Assembly: GCA_031405895.1 (NCBI GenBank)
Contig: JANOFL010000082.1
Coordinates: forward strand, 1 to 44,045
Source: BJ22 sp031405895
GTDB lineage: Bacteria; Planctomycetota; Planctomycetia; Pirellulales; Pirellulaceae
Direction of reading: 5' to 3'
Length of the DNA: 44,045 nt
The position numbers were made by a program, and so were the translations under genes. The notes beneath the pieces were generated by a model, which worked only from the letters and a program-made list of their open reading frames with translations, had not been told where the DNA came from and ran no database searches. Every line of letters starts with the position of its first letter. The first letter of the stretch is position 1. Of this stretch, positions 1 through 11,062 are shown one piece after another.

Positions 1-650
<650 letters not shown>

Positions 651-721
651 TCCGGCCCGGGGCCCCGGGCTTTCGCCGCGGGGCCAGACGAAAAGACACA
701 GGACGAACCAGCAGATCCGAC

Positions 722-2155
722 ATGTCGATTGCCATCCGCCCCGAGATTGACAACACGATCGAGAACCCGGGCCGTCGCGCGCCGCTGGTGCTGGGCGATC
801 TCGATTACGGCGGGGTGACCGACAATGTGGCCAGCCTCTGGGAAGCGACCAAGCCGCCCCGCGCGTGGTACATCACGCTGGCCATCTCGTCGATCTTCCT
901 CGCGATCTTTGGGGTCTGCATTTTCCACCTGCTCATGAAGGGGATCGGGATCTGGGGAAACAACAACCCGGTTTACTGGGCCTTTGATATCGTCAACTTC
1001 GTGTTCTGGGTCGGGATCGGCCACGCCGGAACGCTGATCTCGGCGATCCTGTTTCTCTTCCGCCAGAACTGGCGGACGAGCATCAACCGCGCGGCGGAAG
1101 CGATGACGATCTTTGCCGTCATCTGCGCGGCGACGTTTCCGGGCATCCACATCGGCCGGGTCTGGGTCTTCTACTGGCTCTTCCCGATTCCGACCGAGCA
1201 TCTGGCGATGTGGCCGAACTTCCGCAGCCCGCTGCTGTGGGACGTTTTCGCGGTCGGCACCTACGGCACGGTTTCAGTCCTGTTCTGGTACATGGGAATG
1301 GTCCCCGACCTCGCGACGTTCCGCGACCGGGCGAAGACGAAGCTGGGCCGGTTTGTCTACGGGCTGTTGTCGCTGGGCTGGACCGGATCGGTCCGCGGCT
1401 GGCATCGCTACGAGGCGGCCTACACGATCCTCGCGGCACTGGCGACTCCGCTGGTGCTCTCCGTGCACACGATCGTCTCGTTCGACTTCGCGGTCTCGCA
1501 GATTCCGGGCTGGCACACGACGATTTTTCCGCCCTATTTTGTGGCGGGGGCGATTTTCTCCGGCTTCGCGATGGTCGTGATGCTGCTGGTCCCCTGTCGC
1601 GAGCTGTTCGGGCTGAAGAACCTGATCACGCTGCGGCATCTCGAGAACATGAACAAGATCATCATGGCGACTGGCCTGATGGTCGGCTGCGCCTACGGGA
1701 TCGAGTTCTTCATCGCCTGGTACAGCGGGGTCAGCAACGAGCAGTTTGCGTTTTACAACCGCGCCTTCGGCCATTACTGGTGGGCCTACTGGATCATGGT
1801 TTCGTGCAACGTGATGATTCCGCAGGTCTTCTGGTTCAAGTGGTGCCGGGTCACGCCGTGGTTCATGTTCATCATCTGCATCTTTGTCAACATCGGGATG
1901 TGGTTTGAGCGGTTCGTGATCATTGTGACCAGCCTCGCGCGGGACTTTGTGCCCAGCAGCTGGGCTTACTTCTATCCGACCTACATTGACCTGCTGATGC
2001 TGGCGGGCAGCTTCGGGCTGTTTTTCACGCTCTTCACGCTGTTCTGCCGCTACCTGCCTGTGATCGCGATGGCCGAGATCAAGACGGTGGTGCCGCGGCA
2101 CGTCCCCGGTCATGACCACGAACACACCGAGGCGGGCCACGCGGCTCACCACTGA
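722..2155 (+). CDS. actC: Alternative complex III membrane subunit ActC (NrfD/PsrC family)
   Basis: A polytopic membrane protein of 477 residues with about ten hydrophobic helices, typical of the NrfD-like quinol-binding subunit of alternative complex III. Landmarks are the early WEATKPPRAWYITL region before the first helix, HAGTLISAILFLFRQNWRTS, and the late WFKWCRVTPWFMFIICIFVN and MWFERFVIIVTSLARDF segments found in ActC. The C-terminus is His-rich (PGHDHEHTEAGHAAHH). A longer open frame begins at 647, but the ATG at 722 gives the normal N-terminus (MSIAIRPEIDN), so I chose it. ActC would oxidise menaquinol or ubiquinol and pass electrons to the ActB clusters. Confidence 0.93.
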   Translation: MSIAIRPEIDNTIENPGRRAPLVLGDLDYGGVTDNVASLWEATKPPRAWYITLAISSIFLAIFGVCIFHLLMKGIGIWGNNNPVYWAFDIVNFVFWVGIGHAGTLISAILFLFRQNWRTSINRAAEAMTIFAVICAATFPGIHIGRVWVFYWLFPIPTEHLAMWPNFRSPLLWDVFAVGTYGTVSVLFWYMGMVPDLATFRDRAKTKLGRFVYGLLSLGWTGSVRGWHRYEAAYTILAALATPLVLSVHTIVSFDFAVSQIPGWHTTIFPPYFVAGAIFSGFAMVVMLLVPCRELFGLKNLITLRHLENMNKIIMATGLMVGCAYGIEFFIAWYSGVSNEQFAFYNRAFGHYWWAYWIMVSCNVMIPQVFWFKWCRVTPWFMFIICIFVNIGMWFERFVIIVTSLARDFVPSSWAYFYPTYIDLLMLAGSFGLFFTLFTLFCRYLPVIAMAEIKTVVPRHVPGHDHEHTEAGHAAHH

Positions 2156-2199
2156 ACCGGAATCCATCGTCCTGCCGGACCGCAACCGATACCGAAGCC

Positions 2200-3636
2200 A
2201 TGGCGCACACCCACCGACAACCCGAAGCTCCGCAAGGCCCCCGCGCGCGGCTGGTCGGCCTGCTGGCCCAGTTTGACCAGCCCGAACCGCTGATCGAGGC
2301 GGCGGACAAGGCCCGCGAGGCAGGCTATCTCAAGATGGACGCCTACACGCCCTTCCCCTTGCCGGCAATCGACGACGCGATTGGCATCCGCCGCACTGTC
2401 CTGCCGTTTATTGTGCTCGCCATCGGGCTGGGGGCCTGCGGCTTCGGTCTGTTCATGCAGTACTACGCGAACAAGGCCGACTGGTCGCCGCTCTTCCCTG
2501 GCTATGCGTTCAAGATCAGCGGCAAACCGCTGTTCAGCCTGCCGGCCAACATTCCGGTGACGTTCGAGGTGATCGTGCTCTCGAGCGCGTTCGCCTCGTT
2601 TTTCGGCATGTGGCTGCTCAACCGGCTGCCCCGGCTCGCCAATCCGCTGCACCGGGTTCCCCGCTTTCGCCGCGCGACCAACGACCGGTTCTTCCTGCTG
2701 CTCGAGGCCGGAGACAGCAAGTTCGATTCGTCGCGCAGCCGCCAGCAGCTCGAGGAGTGGGGCGCGACCGCGATCGAGGAAGTCCACGAAGACCTGACGG
2801 ACCACGAGTTTCCAAGGATCATCAAATTTGCCGGGATCATTCTCGGCTGCCTCCTGCTTGTGCCACCCGTGCTGATTTATCGCAACAGCGGCGGGACGAA
2901 TCGCGCCCCGCGACTGCACGTCGTGCCCGACATGGACTATCAGCACAAGTACCAGGCCCAGCAACTGGGGCCGGTCTTCAATGGCAAGGCCGACCACACC
3001 GGCCTGTTTGGCGACGGTCGCTCGATGCGGCCACCGCTTCCCGGCACCTTTGCGATCGGCCACATGGCAGAGGACCTCGAACAGCAGCGCGGCGGCGGCA
3101 CTCCGCCCGACGCGATCGTGTCGTCCGGCGCTGGCGGGCACGGCCAGTCCGCGGGCCAGTTCCATCTCCAGGATGCGGCACCGGCAGCCGGAGCGGCCCA
3201 GGACCCGGCAGCGCCGCCCGAACCCGAATGGGTCACGACCTTCCCGCCCCACATCGAGATCAGCCGCAAAACCATCGAGCGCGGCAAAGCCCGCTTTGAA
3301 ATCTACTGCTCGGCCTGCCACGGCTATGCCGGAAACGGTGACGGTCTGGTCAACCAGCGGGCCGTCGCACTTTCAGCCACCGGACAGGCTGCCTGGACCG
3401 CCGCCAAGAGCCTCCACGATCCGACCGTGACTGTGCAGCCCGTGGGCCGGATTTTTGACACGATCACCAACGGCCGAAACACGATGGGACCGTATCGGGC
3501 GCAGATTCCCGTCGATGACCGCTGGGCAATCGTGCTCTACGTGAAAGCCCTTCAGGAAACCGGAATCACGCCGCCTGTCACGGCGGTACCGGCGACCGAT
3601 GCTGCCGCGACGCCCGCCGTTCCACCCGCCCAGTAA
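2200..3636 (+). CDS. actDE: ActD-ActE fusion: DUF3341 membrane domain joined to a monohaem cytochrome c
   Basis: The first ~250 residues match ActD (DUF3341): a soluble start (LLAQFDQPEPLIEAADKARE), two helices around residues 65-90 and 120-150, then RVPRFRRATNDRFFLLLEAGD and a third hydrophobic stretch near residues 205-230. After an Ala/Gly/Pro-rich linker the protein continues into a class I cytochrome c domain. It has haem motif CSACH at residues 370-374 and a likely axial Met at 429 in GRNTMGPY. In many alternative complex III loci ActD and ActE are separate genes; here they are one frame of 478 residues with no stop between. The fusion would tether the electron-exit cytochrome to the complex. 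The tail is Ala/Pro-rich. Confidence 0.9.
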   Translation: MAHTHRQPEAPQGPRARLVGLLAQFDQPEPLIEAADKAREAGYLKMDAYTPFPLPAIDDAIGIRRTVLPFIVLAIGLGACGFGLFMQYYANKADWSPLFPGYAFKISGKPLFSLPANIPVTFEVIVLSSAFASFFGMWLLNRLPRLANPLHRVPRFRRATNDRFFLLLEAGDSKFDSSRSRQQLEEWGATAIEEVHEDLTDHEFPRIIKFAGIILGCLLLVPPVLIYRNSGGTNRAPRLHVVPDMDYQHKYQAQQLGPVFNGKADHTGLFGDGRSMRPPLPGTFAIGHMAEDLEQQRGGGTPPDAIVSSGAGGHGQSAGQFHLQDAAPAAGAAQDPAAPPEPEWVTTFPPHIEISRKTIERGKARFEIYCSACHGYAGNGDGLVNQRAVALSATGQAAWTAAKSLHDPTVTVQPVGRIFDTITNGRNTMGPYRAQIPVDDRWAIVLYVKALQETGITPPVTAVPATDAAATPAVPPAQ

Positions 3637-3647
3637 GAACCACTCCC

Positions 3648-3684
3648 AAAACCGGCAAGAAGGGGGTCAGACCCCGCCGGTTTT
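3648..3684. repeat. Nested palindrome with GGGGTCAGACCCC core
   Basis: Outer arms AAAACCGGC and GCCGGTTTT enclose the inner palindrome GGGGTCAGACCCC at 3663-3675. It lies between actDE and actF, 12 bases after the stop. It may act as a transcript-stabilising or attenuating hairpin, and the core recurs at 9695, 26981-27064 and in degenerate form near 43875. Confidence 0.6.
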
Positions 3685-3725
3685 GATCCCAACCGCACTG
3701 CCGAACCTGACGCGAACCGACTGAG

Positions 3726-4976
3726 ATGCACAAGCACCGACCTGCCGCGATCACCTCGCCGATCATTTCGCTGAGCAAGTCCTATGTCGCCATGATCCCG
3801 GCAGGACTCCTGCTGGGGGCGGCCGGGATCGGCACGGCTTTCCTGATGAGCGCCGGGAACCTGCAGCGATTCAGCTTCGCCTGGCTGACCAGTTTTTGCG
3901 CTCTGCTCACGGTGTCGCTTGGCTGCCTGTTTTTTGTGATCGTGCAGCACCTGACGCGGGCCGGCTGGAGTGTGACGGTCCGGCGGATCGCGGAAGTCTT
4001 CGCGATGTGCCTTGCCCCGATGTTTCTGCTCTTCCTCCCAATCCTGCTGCCGGTACTGGTGGGCAGCGACATGCTTTACGAGTGGAACCGGGCGGGCTGG
4101 AGCGGAGAAGCTGGCGGTCAGCTGGAGCAACTCAAAGCGGTTTACCTCGTCAACTGGTTTTTCGCGGCCCGGATGATCGGCTGCTTTGTGATCTGGAGCC
4201 TGCTGGCCTGGTACTTCTACAGCACCTCGCTGAAGCAGGACCGGACCGGTGATCCACAGCTTTCACGCAAGATGCAACGGAGCGCGACCTGGATCATGAT
4301 CGTTTTTGCGGCGACACTGGTCTTCGCGGCGTTCGACCTGGAAATGTCGCTGGCCCCGCTCTGGTTCAGCACGATGTTCCCGGTTTACATCTTCTCGGGC
4401 GCTTTCCTGAGCGGAGTTTCGGCGATCATCCTGACCGCCCTGCTGCTCCAGCGGAGCGGCCGGATCACCGACGAAATCACCACCGAGCACTATCACGACC
4501 TCGCCAAACTGGCGTTCGCGTTCATTTTCTTCTGGGGCTACATCTCGTTCAGCCAGTTCATGCTGATCTGGTACGCGAACATCCCCGAAGAGACGTTCTG
4601 GTTCGCCTGCCGGATCAACAAGGACCCCGAGACCGGCTCCCGCGGCTGGCAGATCCTGAGCGTGATCCTGCTCTTCGGACACCTCCTGATTCCGTTCCTC
4701 GGGATGATGGCCCGCACAGTCCGGCGCAGCAAAGCCTATCTGTTTTTCGCCACGATCTATCTGCTGGTCATGCACTGGGTCGACCACTTCTGGATCGTGA
4801 TGCCCGAATCAACCCCCAATCATGCGTTCAACTTCAGCCCGCTGATCGACATTCCCTGCGCGATTGGAATGGTCGGCATCTACGTCGCACTGTTCGCGCT
4901 GGTGGCTGGCGACCGGCCGCTAATCGCGAAACAGGACCCGCGGCTGGGGGATGCGCTGAATTACCACAACCACTGA
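3726..4976 (+). CDS. actF: Alternative complex III membrane subunit ActF
   Basis: A 416-residue integral membrane protein with about ten predicted helices, the second large quinone-side subunit of alternative complex III. It is related in fold to ActC. Typical features are the long helix pairs, the central segment LSRKMQRSATWIMIVFAATL, the conserved ISFSQFMLIWYANIPEETFWF, the WQILSVILLFGHLLIPF stretch and VMHWVDHFWIVMP near the C-terminus. It follows actDE by 89 bp and is in the same operon. The C-terminus LGDALNYHNH is a usual ActF ending. Confidence in the family is high because the complete B-C-D/E-F order is present. Confidence 0.92.
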   Translation: MHKHRPAAITSPIISLSKSYVAMIPAGLLLGAAGIGTAFLMSAGNLQRFSFAWLTSFCALLTVSLGCLFFVIVQHLTRAGWSVTVRRIAEVFAMCLAPMFLLFLPILLPVLVGSDMLYEWNRAGWSGEAGGQLEQLKAVYLVNWFFAARMIGCFVIWSLLAWYFYSTSLKQDRTGDPQLSRKMQRSATWIMIVFAATLVFAAFDLEMSLAPLWFSTMFPVYIFSGAFLSGVSAIILTALLLQRSGRITDEITTEHYHDLAKLAFAFIFFWGYISFSQFMLIWYANIPEETFWFACRINKDPETGSRGWQILSVILLFGHLLIPFLGMMARTVRRSKAYLFFATIYLLVMHWVDHFWIVMPESTPNHAFNFSPLIDIPCAIGMVGIYVALFALVAGDRPLIAKQDPRLGDALNYHNH

Positions 4977-4980
4977 GATG

Positions 4981-5035
4981 AACTGGTGCGTTGCACGCAC
5001 CCTACCCGAACTGGTGCGTTCCACGCACCCTACCG
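4981..5035. repeat. Two tandem 27-28 bp palindromic units
   Basis: Two head-to-tail copies start with AACTGGTGCGTT and end with ACGCACCCTACC. Each unit contains the inverted repeat GGTGCGT / ACGCACC separated by TGC or TCC. They fill the gap between actF and the next gene, so that gene lacks an obvious Shine-Dalgarno sequence. Confidence 0.75.
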
Positions 5036-5041
5036 AAAACC

Positions 5042-5512
5042 ATGGCACACACACATTCGCACGCTGACACCGGGCACGGAACCGCGCAGGACGGCCGGGC
5101 CAAGCCGTCCTACGACGATATCAACGTCCCGATCCTCGTGATGGTCGGCCTGGTCAGCGCGATCGTGACCTTTCTGATCATCGCCGCGGTCCAAGGGCTG
5201 GCTTACCGGATGGAGGACAGTTTCCAGAGGGCCAGCAACATCGATGTCCGCGGCGCCGAGGAGGTTCGCAAGATGATCGCCGGCCAAAAAGACCTTCTCG
5301 CCGGGGGCGAGCGGGGTGCCAAGGTGCCGATCGACCAGGCGATGGACCGGATGGTCGAGCGTTACTCGGTTGGCCGGGCGACGACGGCCGCCTCGCACGA
5401 CGCCATCGACGTACACACCACCGACGGTCACGCAACTGAATCGCCCGCCACCCCCGATTCTCCGGACGCCTCTCCGGGCGATTCCGGGGCGGCCCCCGCT
5501 GACGACCATTAA
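5042..5512 (+). CDS. Small single-span membrane protein of the ACIII/oxidase locus, unknown function
   Basis: I do not recognise a named family. The protein is 156 residues: a His-rich N-terminus (MAHTHSHADTGHG), one transmembrane helix (ILVMVGLVSAIVTFLIIAAV) at about residues 30-50, a charged periplasmic part containing RGAEEVRKMIAGQKDLLAGG, and a low-complexity Pro/Asp/Ala tail. An upstream in-frame ATG at 4991 would translate the tandem repeat, so I prefer the start at 5042. Its place between actF and sco suggests an accessory role in assembly or stability of the respiratory complex, but this is inference from context. Confidence 0.75.
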   Translation: MAHTHSHADTGHGTAQDGRAKPSYDDINVPILVMVGLVSAIVTFLIIAAVQGLAYRMEDSFQRASNIDVRGAEEVRKMIAGQKDLLAGGERGAKVPIDQAMDRMVERYSVGRATTAASHDAIDVHTTDGHATESPATPDSPDASPGDSGAAPADDH

Positions 5513-5742
5513 CCGACGGCGAAACGCTGGTGTCAAACGCCAGCAAATCGCAACCCCCCGCAGATATCGACCGTTTTTTGCAAGATTGTCGCATTGCGAT
5601 TGCCGGCCGGCAGTCGCAAGGCGTTAATTTAAATGTCGCGGTGCCGCGAAAGTGACCTGCACGCCCGGCGTGCGGTTGAAATAGGGCACGGCAGACCAGC
5701 TCTGACAAAGTGCGTTCCTGAACCAACCTGCTGTCGCGCTAC

Positions 5743-5774
5743 GGACACGGAGGGCTAACGCCCTGCCGCTCGCC
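5743..5774 (+). repeat. Short dispersed repeat (GGACACGGAGGGCT family), copy a
   Basis: The 32-bp unit begins GGACACGGAGGGCT and ends CCCTGCCGCTCGCC, with GGGCTAACGCCC as an internal palindrome. Related copies are at 25287, 34201 (reverse), 41843 and 41915. This copy ends exactly at the base before the sco start codon, so it supplies the whole immediate translation-initiation region. Confidence 0.85.
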
Positions 5775-6671
5775 ATGAACCGTTTCTTCGCCCAACTGCT
5801 GCCGCTGCTGGCGGGCTTGCTGATTGCAAGCCCTGTCGCGCTGTTGGCACAGCTGGGCAAGGACGGGCTGCCCGTGGCCGAAGAAGGCATCGGTGTCGAG
5901 TCGCGGCTCGGTGAATCGCTCGATGGCGGGCTGGACTTTACCGACTCGGCTAACAACCATGTCGAAATGGGTGCTCTGTTCGACGGCCGACGCCCCGTCA
6001 TCCTCTCGTTCAACTACTCGAACTGCCCCAAGCTTTGCAGTGTGCAACTGCAAAACCTGACCCAAGCTCTCCGCCAGGTAGATTTCACCGTCGGCAAGGA
6101 CTTCCAGATCGTCTCGGTCAGCATCGACCCCAACGAGCAGTCCTCCCGCGCGGCCGAAACGAGGGCCAAGTTCACGACGATGTACAACCGGCCGGGGACT
6201 GACGATGGCTGGCACTTTCTGACCGGAGAAGACGCGACCATCCGCCAGCTCGCCGCTCAGGCCGGAGTCAAATACAAGTACCTCCCCGCGCAGAAGCTGT
6301 TTTCGCACCCGCCGGTGCTGATTCTCGTCTCGCCGGAAGGCAAGCTCGTCCGTTACCTCTACGGGCTGGACGTGAAAGCCGAGACGCTCCAGCTGGCCCT
6401 CGTCGAAGCGGCCGCCGGCAAGATTGGCTCGCCCGTCTATTTCGCGCTCTATTTCACCGGCTGCTACGAGTACAACGACATGACGGGCCAGTACACGATG
6501 CAGGCAATGAGCCTGATGCGGCTGGGCGGGCTGATCACGATTGCCGGCCTGGTGATCGGGATCGGGCCCTACCTGTTCTGGCGGGGCCGGAGCCGGAAGG
6601 CCGACAGCGAAGATACGCTCGCCGGGACGAAAACGGTCCGCTCCGGACAGCTGCCGGGCGGTGTGACATGA
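5775..6671 (+). CDS. sco: SCO1/SenC-type copper chaperone for cytochrome oxidase
   Basis: The protein has 298 residues, an N-terminal signal or anchor (LLPLLAGLLIASPVALL), a thioredoxin-like SCO domain and a C-terminal transmembrane helix (LGGLITIAGLVIGIGPYLF). The copper-binding set is complete: Cys84 and Cys88 in NCPKLC and His178 in KLFSHPPVLI. SCO proteins deliver copper to the CuA site of subunit II, whose gene follows 55 bp downstream, so the order fits the job. The additional C-terminal helix is more than the minimal SCO architecture. The start codon directly abuts a dispersed repeat, leaving no usual Shine-Dalgarno sequence. Confidence 0.92.
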   Translation: MNRFFAQLLPLLAGLLIASPVALLAQLGKDGLPVAEEGIGVESRLGESLDGGLDFTDSANNHVEMGALFDGRRPVILSFNYSNCPKLCSVQLQNLTQALRQVDFTVGKDFQIVSVSIDPNEQSSRAAETRAKFTTMYNRPGTDDGWHFLTGEDATIRQLAAQAGVKYKYLPAQKLFSHPPVLILVSPEGKLVRYLYGLDVKAETLQLALVEAAAGKIGSPVYFALYFTGCYEYNDMTGQYTMQAMSLMRLGGLITIAGLVIGIGPYLFWRGRSRKADSEDTLAGTKTVRSGQLPGGVT

Positions 6672-6726
6672 ACGGGACGGAACAGAACGCGGGCGGGCGA
6701 CCGCCGGTCAATCCACTGCTGAAACC

Positions 6727-7878
6727 ATGACCAACCTGTTTGCAACGCTGCTGGCCCAGGAAGTCCCGATGTTTCCCAATGCGGAGAAACATGCGGATGA
6801 CGCGCCGTACAATTTTCCCCACGCCGCCAGTGCCTGGGCCGAGCAGATCGATTTTCTCTACCTGGCGATCCTCTGGATCTCGGTTTTCTTCTTCGTCGGG
6901 ATCGTCGGCGTGATGTGCTGGTTCTGCGTCAAGTACCGCCGCCAGCCGGGCGTCGGGTCGCAGCCGAGCACTTCGCACAACACGGTCCTCGAGCTGGCCT
7001 GGTCAATTTTTCCCTCGATCATCCTCGTCTGGATTTTCTGGATCGGTGCCCGCGACTACTTCGCAACCCAGATCGCGCCCGATTCGGCTGAGGAAATCCA
7101 GGTCGTCGCCAGACAGTTTGGCTGGGTTTTCACTTACCCCGATGGCGACTCGTCGACCGAACTGCATCTGGTCCAGGACCGCCCGGTCCGGCTGATTATG
7201 CGGTCCGATGACGTGCTGCACAGTTTTTACGTCGCCGCCTTCCGGCAGAAAAAAGACATTGTTCCGGGCCGCTTTAGCGAAGTCTTTATTGTGCCGACGA
7301 TGCTCGGCAAGTACCGGCTCGCCTGTACCGAGTACTGCGGCGATGGCCACTCGCGGATGCGGACGCTGTGCGAAGTCCATGTCGATGACGCGGACCGGAA
7401 AGCAAAGACGGCCTGGCTTAACCCCGAGCACACGCCGGTGGAAAACGGCGAGCGGCTGTTCAACATGAACTGCGCCGGCTGCCACAGCATCAAAAGTGAA
7501 GTCAAAACCGGCCCGGCCCTGAACGAGCTGTTCAAGTGGGGCGATGCCCGTCCGTTGCATGATGGCCGGAAAGTTCCCGTCGACGAAAATTACATCGTCA
7601 GTTCAATCAAGTATCCGGACCAGAACGTCGCTGAAGGATTTGGCCCCAAGAGCCAGATGCAGAACTTTGAAGGCAAGTTCAAACCTGAAGAACTCGATTT
7701 CCTGATTGCCTACATCAAGAACATCAACAACGTCGCGGATGTGGGCACCACCGACGCGCCGGCGAAAGGTGCTGGCGATGGGGCGGAAGCCGTTGGGAGC
7801 GAGCCAGCCCCGGACGCGACTGCCCCGGATGCCGACGGAGCGGCACCCGCCACGAATGAAGGAACACCGGATCACTAA
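6727..7878 (+). CDS. coxB: Cytochrome c oxidase subunit II with fused C-terminal cytochrome c
   Basis: The 383-residue protein starts with two transmembrane helices (about residues 40-65 and 85-105), followed by the cupredoxin CuA domain. CuA ligands are visible: His165 in DVLHSFYV, then Cys200, Cys204, His208 and Met211 in CTEYCGDGHSRM. A monohaem cytochrome c domain follows, with CAGCH at residues 249-253, and then an Ala/Asp/Pro-rich tail. The fusion is known as caa3-type architecture and gives the oxidase its own electron entry, suitable for taking electrons from the ActE cytochrome. The gene lies between sco and coxA in the expected order. Confidence 0.96.
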   Translation: MTNLFATLLAQEVPMFPNAEKHADDAPYNFPHAASAWAEQIDFLYLAILWISVFFFVGIVGVMCWFCVKYRRQPGVGSQPSTSHNTVLELAWSIFPSIILVWIFWIGARDYFATQIAPDSAEEIQVVARQFGWVFTYPDGDSSTELHLVQDRPVRLIMRSDDVLHSFYVAAFRQKKDIVPGRFSEVFIVPTMLGKYRLACTEYCGDGHSRMRTLCEVHVDDADRKAKTAWLNPEHTPVENGERLFNMNCAGCHSIKSEVKTGPALNELFKWGDARPLHDGRKVPVDENYIVSSIKYPDQNVAEGFGPKSQMQNFEGKFKPEELDFLIAYIKNINNVADVGTTDAPAKGAGDGAEAVGSEPAPDATAPDADGAAPATNEGTPDH

Positions 7879-7970
7879 CCGGCAACAAGCCCATGCTGGC
7901 GGTTCGGTCACGTGCCGGCCCGGCCGCTCCCACCGATCAAAATCAGCTCCTGATTTTCAGGATTACCGCC

Positions 7971-9689
<1,719 letters not shown>

Positions 9690-9694
9690 TGACC

Positions 9695-9746
9695 GGGGTC
9701 TGACGTCAAATCGCGCAGTCATCGGAGCGATTTGGGGTTTGACCCC
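9695..9746. repeat. Imperfect inverted repeat with GGGGTC / GACCCC ends
   Basis: The left arm GGGGTCTGACGTCAAATCGC pairs at both ends with the right arm GCGATTTGGGGTTTGACCCC and mispairs in the middle. It sits six bases after the coxA stop and shares its termini with the elements at 3663 and 26981. It may serve as a hairpin between coxA and coxC messages. Confidence 0.65.
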
Positions 9747-9810
9747 TTTTGAAGCGGCCAAAACCCGCTACCCAGCCCACCACTGAATCGAAAGTCCCCC
9801 GGAGCCTGAC

Positions 9811-11010
9811 ATGGCGCTGGCTGAAACCGAACACGGAACCGAGACCCACGCGGAGCATGGTCACCATGACCATGCTCCCTTCATCGCCCATCACTTCGAT
9901 GGCCCCGAGCAGCAGTTTGACTCGGGCAAGCTGGGGATCTGGGTTTTCCTCGTCACGGAAATCCTCTTTTTCAGCGGGCTGTTTGTCGCCTACACGCTCT
10001 GGCGGAGCCACCATCCGGAGATCTTCGAGCAGGCCCATGTCTTCCTCGACAAGGTCCTCGGCGGGATCAACACGGTCGTGCTGCTGTTCAGCAGTCTGAC
10101 GATGGCGTGGGGTGTCCGCAGCGCGATGCTGGGCAACAACCGCAACGTCGCCCTGATGGTCCTGATCACGATGGTCTGCGCCGCGGTCTTTCTCGGGATC
10201 AAGGCGATTGAATACAGCCACAAGTGGGATCTCGGGATCAAGGTCGCCGCGCAGTGGCAGTACACGGCGTCCCATGCCGCGGCAACCTTTCCGGTGGCGA
10301 AGGCCCTTGGCGTTTCCGACTGGCTGATCAGACTCAGCATCGTCCCGACGATCACGCTCATTGGCTTCGCGGTCACCGCCGTGATCCTGCAGCTGGTCAA
10401 ACAGCCGCTCTGGTCAAAGTTTTTTGCCGGGATGGTCGTAATGAACCTCGGCTATTTCCTCGGCGTTGTCGGTGGACAGCTCTATATGAAGGCGACCGAG
10501 GGCGGCACCGGCGGCCATGCCGTGGCGGTGCCCCACCTGCAGCCGGCCAGTCTGATCCGGGAGCTGGGCACTGTTCAGGACGAGCCCGCGCCAGCGGCTG
10601 GATCCCAGGAACCGGCCCCTGCGGACGATCATGCCGCTACGGATCACCCTGCCAATACTCCTGCGGCGGACGGGGTGGACCACGACCACCCGGCCGGCAG
10701 TGAAACCGCCGGGGGCCACGCCGATGAACATGCCGGCGATCATGCGGCTCATGCTGATCCGCATCTGCCCGACCCGGCCAAACTCAGCCGGGACGTCGGG
10801 ATCTTCTTCAGCATCTACTACTGCATGACGGGACTGCACGCGTTTCACATTCTCGGTGGAATCGCGTTCCTGTCGTGGATCTATTTCCGCTCGCTGCGAG
10901 GTGACTGGCGGCCTGACTATTTCGGCCCGGTGGACTATGTCGGGCTTTACTGGCACCTCGTCGACCTGATCTGGATCTACCTGTTCCCGCTGCTCTACCT
11001 GATCGATTGA
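9811..11010 (+). CDS. coxC: Cytochrome c oxidase subunit III with a His/Ala/Asp-rich insert
   Basis: The protein has 399 residues, well above the usual ~200-300. The N-terminus is His-rich. The core contains KLGIWVFLVTEILFFSGLFVAY and MAWGVRSAML, and after about residue 325 DVGIFFSIYYCMTGLHAFHILGG and YWHLVDLIWIYLFPLLYLID, all typical subunit III segments. Between them lie two extra helices and a linker of about 80 residues (roughly 235-325) very rich in Ala, Asp, His and Pro. The insert looks like a flexible, possibly metal-binding loop. It sits 121 bp after coxA. Family assignment is firm; the role of the insert is unknown. Confidence 0.93.
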   Translation: MALAETEHGTETHAEHGHHDHAPFIAHHFDGPEQQFDSGKLGIWVFLVTEILFFSGLFVAYTLWRSHHPEIFEQAHVFLDKVLGGINTVVLLFSSLTMAWGVRSAMLGNNRNVALMVLITMVCAAVFLGIKAIEYSHKWDLGIKVAAQWQYTASHAAATFPVAKALGVSDWLIRLSIVPTITLIGFAVTAVILQLVKQPLWSKFFAGMVVMNLGYFLGVVGGQLYMKATEGGTGGHAVAVPHLQPASLIRELGTVQDEPAPAAGSQEPAPADDHAATDHPANTPAADGVDHDHPAGSETAGGHADEHAGDHAAHADPHLPDPAKLSRDVGIFFSIYYCMTGLHAFHILGGIAFLSWIYFRSLRGDWRPDYFGPVDYVGLYWHLVDLIWIYLFPLLYLID

Positions 11011-11062
11011 CGCGGTCCCGTTTTTCATCCTGACCACCTGCCACTACCAGGCACCAGCCACC

